Below are positions 59,778 to 64,000 of a DNA stretch of 64,000 nt, one piece after another. How positions within the stretch are numbered: the first letter of the stretch is position 1; every line of letters starts with the position of its first letter. A program made the position numbers and the translations under genes. Source of the stretch: Natrinema versiforme (GTDB taxonomy: Archaea; Halobacteriota; Halobacteria; Halobacteriales; Natrialbaceae). The notes beneath the pieces were generated by a model. It made no database searches. It was not told where the DNA came from and saw only the letters and a program-made list of their open reading frames with translations. The DNA is taken from the NCBI RefSeq assembly GCF_005576615.1, contig NZ_CP040330.1, forward strand, positions 310,001 to 374,000. Reading direction: 5' to 3'.

Positions 59778-60958
59778 TCGACAACCCGCGACTCGAGTTG
59801 TTGCTCGTCAAACAGGGGCGGGCGATCGCTATCGCGCTGATCGTTATCGGTGCCCTCGCGATCGTCGCGACCGGGTGGGCCGTCGCGAACCCGGAGACGA
59901 CGACCTCACCCCAGTTCGACGAGGAACGCGTCGCGACTGACGCACAGACGAGCGCGCTGGTCTCCGAGAACGGCACGCTCTGGACCGAAGGCGACCGCCT
60001 CACGGACAGTTCGGTCTACGTGTTGAACACCTCGCCGGAGCTCACGGTCGAGCCGGAGACGACGCTGCGAAACGAGACCGGCGGCGTCCCGGTCGAGGAT
60101 GGGGACGTCACCCACGAATTGCGGCTTCGATTCGAGGCGATCCGCGACGGCGATTCGTTCTGGAACGAGTCCCATCGAGTGCTCCGCGACTCGCCGTCGG
60201 TCGAGAACGGGGTCGCCACGTCGGAGACGCCGATCGATATGGAGTCCTATCGCGAGCGACAGCGCCAACTCGAGCGGGAAGTCAGCGGTATCGGCTCGGT
60301 CGAACTCACGATGGAACTGCGCGTCGAGTACGACACGGGCCACCATCGTGGCACGTTCACGACCGAGACGCCGGTGGTGATCACGGACGACGCCTACTGG
60401 CTGGAGGGGTCGCTGTCGGACTCGGCCGCCCACAGCCACCGGAGCGGCACGGAGCGGACGACCGAGTCCCGGAGTCCGGCGCTCATCGGTGGGCTCTCGG
60501 TGCTCGGGACGCTCTCGCTCGCCGGTGGGGCGATCGTCGCCCGCCGGTCGCCGACGGACCTCGAGGCCGCCCGCCGCGCGGTCCACGAACAGCGGTACGC
60601 CGAGTGGATCTCGCGGGGCTCGATCCCGATGTGGATCGGCGACTACCACGTCTCGCTCGATACCCTCGAGGACGTGGTCGATGTCGCGATCGACACCAAC
60701 GAGCGCGTCGTCCACGACGAGCAGCGGGGGCTGTTCGCGGTCGTCAACGACGGCGTCGTCTACTACTACAGCGACCGCGGCCTCTGGGAGGAGACCGCGT
60801 GGCCGGAGATGGATCTCGAGGAACAGCCGGCCGTCATCGACGGCGACAGGGAGATGTCGGTCGAGGAAATCGCGGAACTCGACCCGAGCGACGAGTTCGC
60901 GTCCCCCGACGATGCGGACGGGTTCGAAGACGACGAGGACGTCTGGAACCAACTGTAG
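59774..60958 (+). CDS. DUF5305 membrane protein, 394 aa
   Basis: TM helix at ~17-38 (RAIAIALIVIGALAIVATGW), an exported beta-rich domain (about 45-230; LYVLN-type strands such as SVYVLNTSPELTVEPETTL and VELTMELRVEYDTGHHRG), a second TM at ~240-260 (LIGGLSVLGTLSLAGGAIVA), and a cytosolic acidic tail (about 270-394) with VVYYYSDRGLWEE. DUF5305 genes commonly sit beside archaeal SipW-like peptidases. Probably an accessory for export or assembly of the fibre proteins. Last gene of the cluster. Confidence 0.82.
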   Translation: MIDNPRLELLLVKQGRAIAIALIVIGALAIVATGWAVANPETTTSPQFDEERVATDAQTSALVSENGTLWTEGDRLTDSSVYVLNTSPELTVEPETTLRNETGGVPVEDGDVTHELRLRFEAIRDGDSFWNESHRVLRDSPSVENGVATSETPIDMESYRERQRQLEREVSGIGSVELTMELRVEYDTGHHRGTFTTETPVVITDDAYWLEGSLSDSAAHSHRSGTERTTESRSPALIGGLSVLGTLSLAGGAIVARRSPTDLEAARRAVHEQRYAEWISRGSIPMWIGDYHVSLDTLEDVVDVAIDTNERVVHDEQRGLFAVVNDGVVYYYSDRGLWEETAWPEMDLEEQPAVIDGDREMSVEEIAELDPSDEFASPDDADGFEDDEDVWNQL

Positions 60959-61040
60959 CCCGTCGCGTCGACGCGCCGAGCAGCGGGAGTGGCGGTTCGG
61001 TTCTTCCCGTCGCTACCTGTTCGACTGCCGATCACACAGG

Positions 61041-61048
61041 TATAATAG
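61041..61048 (+). promoter_or_regulatory. TATA box of the acyl-CoA synthetase gene
   Basis: TATAATAG is 23-30 nt upstream of the ATG at 61071. Confidence 0.65.
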
Positions 61049-61070
61049 TGATAAACAAAAATCGTGAGGT

Positions 61071-62729
61071 ATGCAACGGCCACTCGTTGTCACCGATTTC
61101 CTCGAGCAGGCGCGGAGCTACTACGGGGACGAGGAAGCGATCGTGGGGACCGACGGCGACCGATTCACCTACGCCGAGTTCGGCGAGCGGGCCGACCGGT
61201 TCGCTGCGGCGCTGCAGGATCGGGGCATCGAAAAGGGCGACCGCGTCGCCGTCCTCGACCCGAACACGCACTACCACCTCGAGGCGGCCTTCGGCGCGAT
61301 GCAACTCGGCGCGGTCCACACACCGCTCAATTACCGGCTCGAGCCGGCCGACTACGAGTACATCCTTTCGGACGCGGGCGTCGACGCGATTTTCGCCGAT
61401 TACGAGTACGCCGAGAAGATCGAAGCGATCCGCGACGAGGTGCCGACGGAGACGTTCGTGACGAACGATGCAGACGCCGTCGAGGGCGGTGAGGCCGGCG
61501 AAGCCAGGCGATCCTCGTCGGACTCGTCCGACGTAGAGTGGGAAGACTTCGACGCGGTGCTCGAGGATGCGGGAACCGAGTTTGATCAGCCGGAAATGAG
61601 CGAGGACGAGGTCATCACGATCAACTACACCTCGGGGACGACGGGGGATCCGAAGGGCGTCTGTCGCACGCACCGGACCGAGACGCTCCACGCCTATCTG
61701 ATGTCGATCTACCACGAAATCACCGACGACGACACCTACCTGTGGACGCTGCCGATGTTCCACGTCAACGGCTGGGGCCACATCTACGCGGTGACCGGCA
61801 TGGGTGCCACCCACGTCTGTACGCGCGGAGTCAACCCCGACGAGGTCGTCTCCTCGATCCGCGAGGAGGATGTCTCCTTCCTCTGTGCCGCCCCGGCGGT
61901 GCTCAACCAGTTGATCGATTATTATGAGAGTGAGGGTGAGCCGGCGATGATGGGTGACCAGCAGGTCCGGGTCACGACCGCCGGCAGCGCACCGCCGGAG
62001 GCGACGATCCGGGCCGTCGAGGATCGCTTTGGCTGGTACCTGAAACACCTCTACGGGGCGACCGAGACGGGGCCGCTGATCACCATCTCCGACGCGAAGC
62101 GGCTCATGACCGACGACAACCGCTTCGAGATCAAGAAACGGCAGGGGATGGGCGTCCTCGGCACCGACGTTCGCGTCGTCGACGAGGACGGCGAGGATGT
62201 CCCCCGCGACGATCAGACCCTCGGCGAGATCGTCGTCCGGGGCAACCAGATCATGGACCGCTACTGGAACAAGCCCGAGGAGACCGAGACGGCCTTCAAC
62301 GACCGTGCCGAGGGCTACTACCACACGGGCGACCTCGCAACGGTCGACGAAAACGGCATGATCGCGATCCGGGACCGCAAGAAGGACATCATCATCTCCG
62401 GCGGCGAGAACATCTCGAGCATCGAACTCGAGGACACCCTCTTCGACCACGATGCGGTCGCGGACGCGGCGGTGATTCCCGCGCCGAGCGACGAGTGGGG
62501 CGAGACGCCGAAGGCGTTCGTCGTGCCGTCGAACGGCGATCCCGACGATCCGCCGGTCTCGGCCGACGAACTGACTGAGTTCACTCGCGATCGACTCGCG
62601 AGTTACAAGGTCGTCCGCCGCGTCGAGTACGTCGCGGAACTGCCGACGACCGCGACCGGGAAAACGCAGAAGTACGAACTGCGCCAGCGCGAGTGGGCCG
62701 ACGAGGACCGGATGATCGGCGAGGGGTGA
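61071..62729 (+). CDS. AMP-forming acyl-CoA synthetase/ligase, 552 aa
   Basis: ANL-superfamily enzyme that activates a carboxylic acid with ATP and CoA. P-loop YTSGTTGDPKG near residue 185, LPMFHVNGWG near 226, YGATETGP near 328, GYYHTGDLA near 416, RKKDIIISGGENIS near 440 and the C-terminal catalytic Lys in TATGKTQKYEL near 530. A Ser/Glu-rich insertion (GEAGEARRSSSDSSD) near 148 is a halophilic loop. Probably medium- to long-chain fatty acid activation, though the substrate is not determined by sequence. Confidence 0.92.
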   Translation: MQRPLVVTDFLEQARSYYGDEEAIVGTDGDRFTYAEFGERADRFAAALQDRGIEKGDRVAVLDPNTHYHLEAAFGAMQLGAVHTPLNYRLEPADYEYILSDAGVDAIFADYEYAEKIEAIRDEVPTETFVTNDADAVEGGEAGEARRSSSDSSDVEWEDFDAVLEDAGTEFDQPEMSEDEVITINYTSGTTGDPKGVCRTHRTETLHAYLMSIYHEITDDDTYLWTLPMFHVNGWGHIYAVTGMGATHVCTRGVNPDEVVSSIREEDVSFLCAAPAVLNQLIDYYESEGEPAMMGDQQVRVTTAGSAPPEATIRAVEDRFGWYLKHLYGATETGPLITISDAKRLMTDDNRFEIKKRQGMGVLGTDVRVVDEDGEDVPRDDQTLGEIVVRGNQIMDRYWNKPEETETAFNDRAEGYYHTGDLATVDENGMIAIRDRKKDIIISGGENISSIELEDTLFDHDAVADAAVIPAPSDEWGETPKAFVVPSNGDPDDPPVSADELTEFTRDRLASYKVVRRVEYVAELPTTATGKTQKYELRQREWADEDRMIGEG

Positions 62730-62939
62730 CCACCGGCAAATCCGTCCGATGTACTGCCAGTCGAACTCGTTGCGAAACCGATCGACCGAATAGCTGCTCG
62801 TGGTGAGTATCGTCATTTATGACCGGTTTCGACCGATCGCGGCCGTTCCTCGTATTCGGCTTTTCGTCGCCTCAGCGCTCACTTTGCCGGCAAAACCGTC
62901 ACGCAATCTAGTACGATTTCCCGTCCGGTAAGGCTCAAC

Positions 62940-62947
62940 TTTTATAC
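62940..62947 (+). promoter_or_regulatory. TATA box of the winged-helix gene
   Basis: TTTTATAC is 25-32 nt upstream of the ATG at 62972. Confidence 0.65.
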
Positions 62948-62971
62948 TGCTGGGGCCTTTCGATTCGTAAT

Positions 62972-63265
62972 ATGGCAGAGACCGACGGGGAGGCGATCGA
63001 AGACTTGCCACCGAGTGCGAAACTCGTCTTCAAGGTTCTCGAGTACGACGGGCCACTGACCCAGAAACAGATCGTCGAGGAATCGATGCTCTCGGCCCGG
63101 ACGGTACGATACGCGCTCGAGCGCCTCGAAGAGATCGGGATTGTCGACGAGGACATCTACTTCGCCGACGCCCGACAGAGCCTCTACCGGCTCGAGGAAC
63201 CGGTCGCGGCCGACGGGAACGGCGTCGAGGAGTCTCCGAAGAAAGACGCGTGCTGCGCTGAATAA
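62972..63265 (+). CDS. MarR-like winged-helix regulator with C-terminal CC, 97 aa
   Basis: A single winged-helix domain: PSAKLVFKVLEYDGPLTQKQ, recognition helix SMLSARTVRYALERLEEIG near residue 38-56, wing VDEDIYFADARQSLYRLEE. A short tail ends KKDACCAE, with a Cys pair that might sense redox or metal. DNA-binding regulator with unknown target. Its promoter is well placed for a leaderless transcript. Confidence 0.83.
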   Translation: MAETDGEAIEDLPPSAKLVFKVLEYDGPLTQKQIVEESMLSARTVRYALERLEEIGIVDEDIYFADARQSLYRLEEPVAADGNGVEESPKKDACCAE

Positions 63266-63311
63266 CGGCGAGAACGGCAGGATTATTTTCCAGCGGTGAT
63301 CGGGTTCCGAT

Positions 63312-63725
63312 ATGGATAAAGAGCGGCTGCCGCGATGGGGTTGGCTGTTGGTCGGGTTGTTTCTGGCGGCGTTGATCGCGAACCTGCTCAACTGGCTCGT
63401 CTTGCTCCCGAACGGGCTCCCCGAGGCGTACCGATCGATCACGGTCATCACGACCATGTCGCCGGTACTGATCTACGTCGGCGTCTGGTACGACGCGGAT
63501 AAACAACACTACTGGACGCACTCGCGGGCGCGAATCGTCGGCGATTGTCTGTTCGTCGTGGCGGGGGCGGCGCTGGGTTCGGCCATCGCGCTCGTCGCGA
63601 TCGTCGGGCTCGGTCTTCCCGGCTTTCTGCAGGACGTCCTCGCGATGGCCGGCGGCTTCCTCCTGTCGTGGGGACTGTTCTGGTGGCGCAATCCGGACCT
63701 CTACGGCACCGACGCCGAGCGCTGA
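63312..63725 (+). CDS. Three/four-TM membrane protein, 137 aa
   Basis: Hydrophobic helices near residues 10-32, 42-60, 78-100 and 105-125, the first after a charged N-terminus (DKERLPRWG). An aromatic loop YVGVWYDADKQHYWTHSRAR precedes TM3. No family is recognised. Same strand as the winged-helix gene, 46 bp downstream, and possibly co-regulated. Confidence 0.72.
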   Translation: MDKERLPRWGWLLVGLFLAALIANLLNWLVLLPNGLPEAYRSITVITTMSPVLIYVGVWYDADKQHYWTHSRARIVGDCLFVVAGAALGSAIALVAIVGLGLPGFLQDVLAMAGGFLLSWGLFWWRNPDLYGTDAER

Positions 63726-63782
63726 GCCACCGGGTGCGCGCCGCGAGCGGTTGATCGCGACCGACGCGACTGCGGGCGTCTG

Positions 63783-64000
63783 TTATTCGAGTGAATCCGT
63801 GCCGTCACCGACCCGCTCGTCGTCGCGGCCGGCGATTCCCGGCGTCGGCGGCGTCGTCCGTTTGTGTGCGGTGTCGGCGTAGCGAGCCGCGATGTCTTCG
63901 GCCGTCTCGCGATCGATCCGCAGTTCGCCGATAGCGTCCTCGAGCGGGAGCCCCCTCTCGACGAGTCGATAGAGCAGCGGATCGATGACATCGTACCGCG
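63783..64000 (-). CDS. nadE: C-terminus of probable NAD+ synthetase (partial)
   Basis: The minus strand from the window edge reads RYDVIDPLLYRLVERGLPLE then ELRIDRETAEDIAARYADTA then HKRTTPPTPGIAGRDDERVG, stop at 63783-63785. The YDVIDPLLY..HKR..PP pattern is the usual C-terminal helix region of archaeal NadE, which amidates deamido-NAD. The catalytic P-loop domain lies outside the window, so the call rests on the tail only. Confidence 0.7.
   Translation of the reverse strand, partial: RYDVIDPLLYRLVERGLPLEDAIGELRIDRETAEDIAARYADTAHKRTTPPTPGIAGRDDERVGDGTDSLE

Noticed and set aside
61032-62816. 594-codon minus-strand frame opposite the acyl-CoA synthetase
   Set aside because: Antisense shadow of a clear ANL-family gene.
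1-64000. tRNA, rRNA, insertion sequences, origin
   Set aside because: I scanned for T-loop-like GGTTCGA..CC words, transposase motifs and origin-type repeats and saw none that could be supported.

Overview
The window is chromosomal DNA from an extremely halophilic archaeon (class Halobacteria, probably Natrialbaceae). G+C is about two thirds by eye, the proteins are strongly acidic, and haloarchaeal families are abundant: HalOD1, bacterio-opsin-activator HTH, MEDS/GAF kinases, Tat lipoproteins, a fused CoxA/CoxC, F420-dependent NADP reductase, deoxyhypusine synthase, RLI/ABCE1, archaemetzincin and Sec61-beta. Many genes have a TATA-like box about 27 nt upstream of the ATG, as expected for leaderless transcripts. 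I found no rRNA, tRNA, CRISPR array or insertion sequence.

Layout. 0-8.6 kb: RHH regulator, phosphodiesterase, Nudix/eIF2B-like fusion, 2-hydroxyacid dehydrogenase, EngB, the first DUF389 membrane protein, a NOG1-type GTPase and small membrane proteins. 8.6-20 kb: a large MEDS/4xGAF histidine kinase, a Cys-rich copper-type four-helix protein, a DUF151 nuclease-like gene with hisE, HalOD1 and PAS/HTH_10 regulators, an acetamidase-like gene, pdxT and redox or hydrolase genes. 20-30 kb: deoxyhypusine synthase, ACT protein, Nif3-like protein, fused cytochrome oxidase, GDPD, F420:NADP reductase, thioredoxin, Sec61-beta and a GT2 glycosyltransferase.

30.5-32.65 kb is a sharply AT-rich island holding a translationally coupled two-gene operon of unknown function: a soluble protein followed by a single-TM membrane protein. 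It looks acquired, and I recognise neither product. 32.7-51.8 kb returns to core-like genes: second DUF389 protein, voltage-sensor-like protein, Tat lipoprotein, a valine-ladder repeat protein, methyltransferase, K+ channel with a zinc ribbon, MQO-like oxidoreductase, a frameshifted PNPOx-family gene, a LEA-type WHy protein, cation exchanger, GNAT, UspA, response regulator, HAD, M50-like protease, UPF0146, archaemetzincin, and ABCE1 with an EMC6-like protein.

51.8-61.0 kb is the most interesting block. Five small secreted proteins share one signal-peptide/N-terminal motif, G-A/F-F-x-S-x-x-A-D/N-R. Beside them lie a membrane-tethered winged-helix regulator, a CARDB surface protein, an ER/SipW-type signal peptidase with an extra exported beta domain, and a DUF5305 membrane protein. 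The layout matches a SipW-TasA/camelysin-like export and fibre system, the group to which archaeal bundling pili have been related. One of the five carries a bactofilin-like beta-solenoid made of 36-residue repeats. Three plus-strand genes of the block are each preceded by a mini-ORF that overlaps the gene start by ATGA.

The window ends with an acyl-CoA-synthetase-like gene, a small winged-helix regulator, a membrane protein, and the 3' end of a probable nadE.
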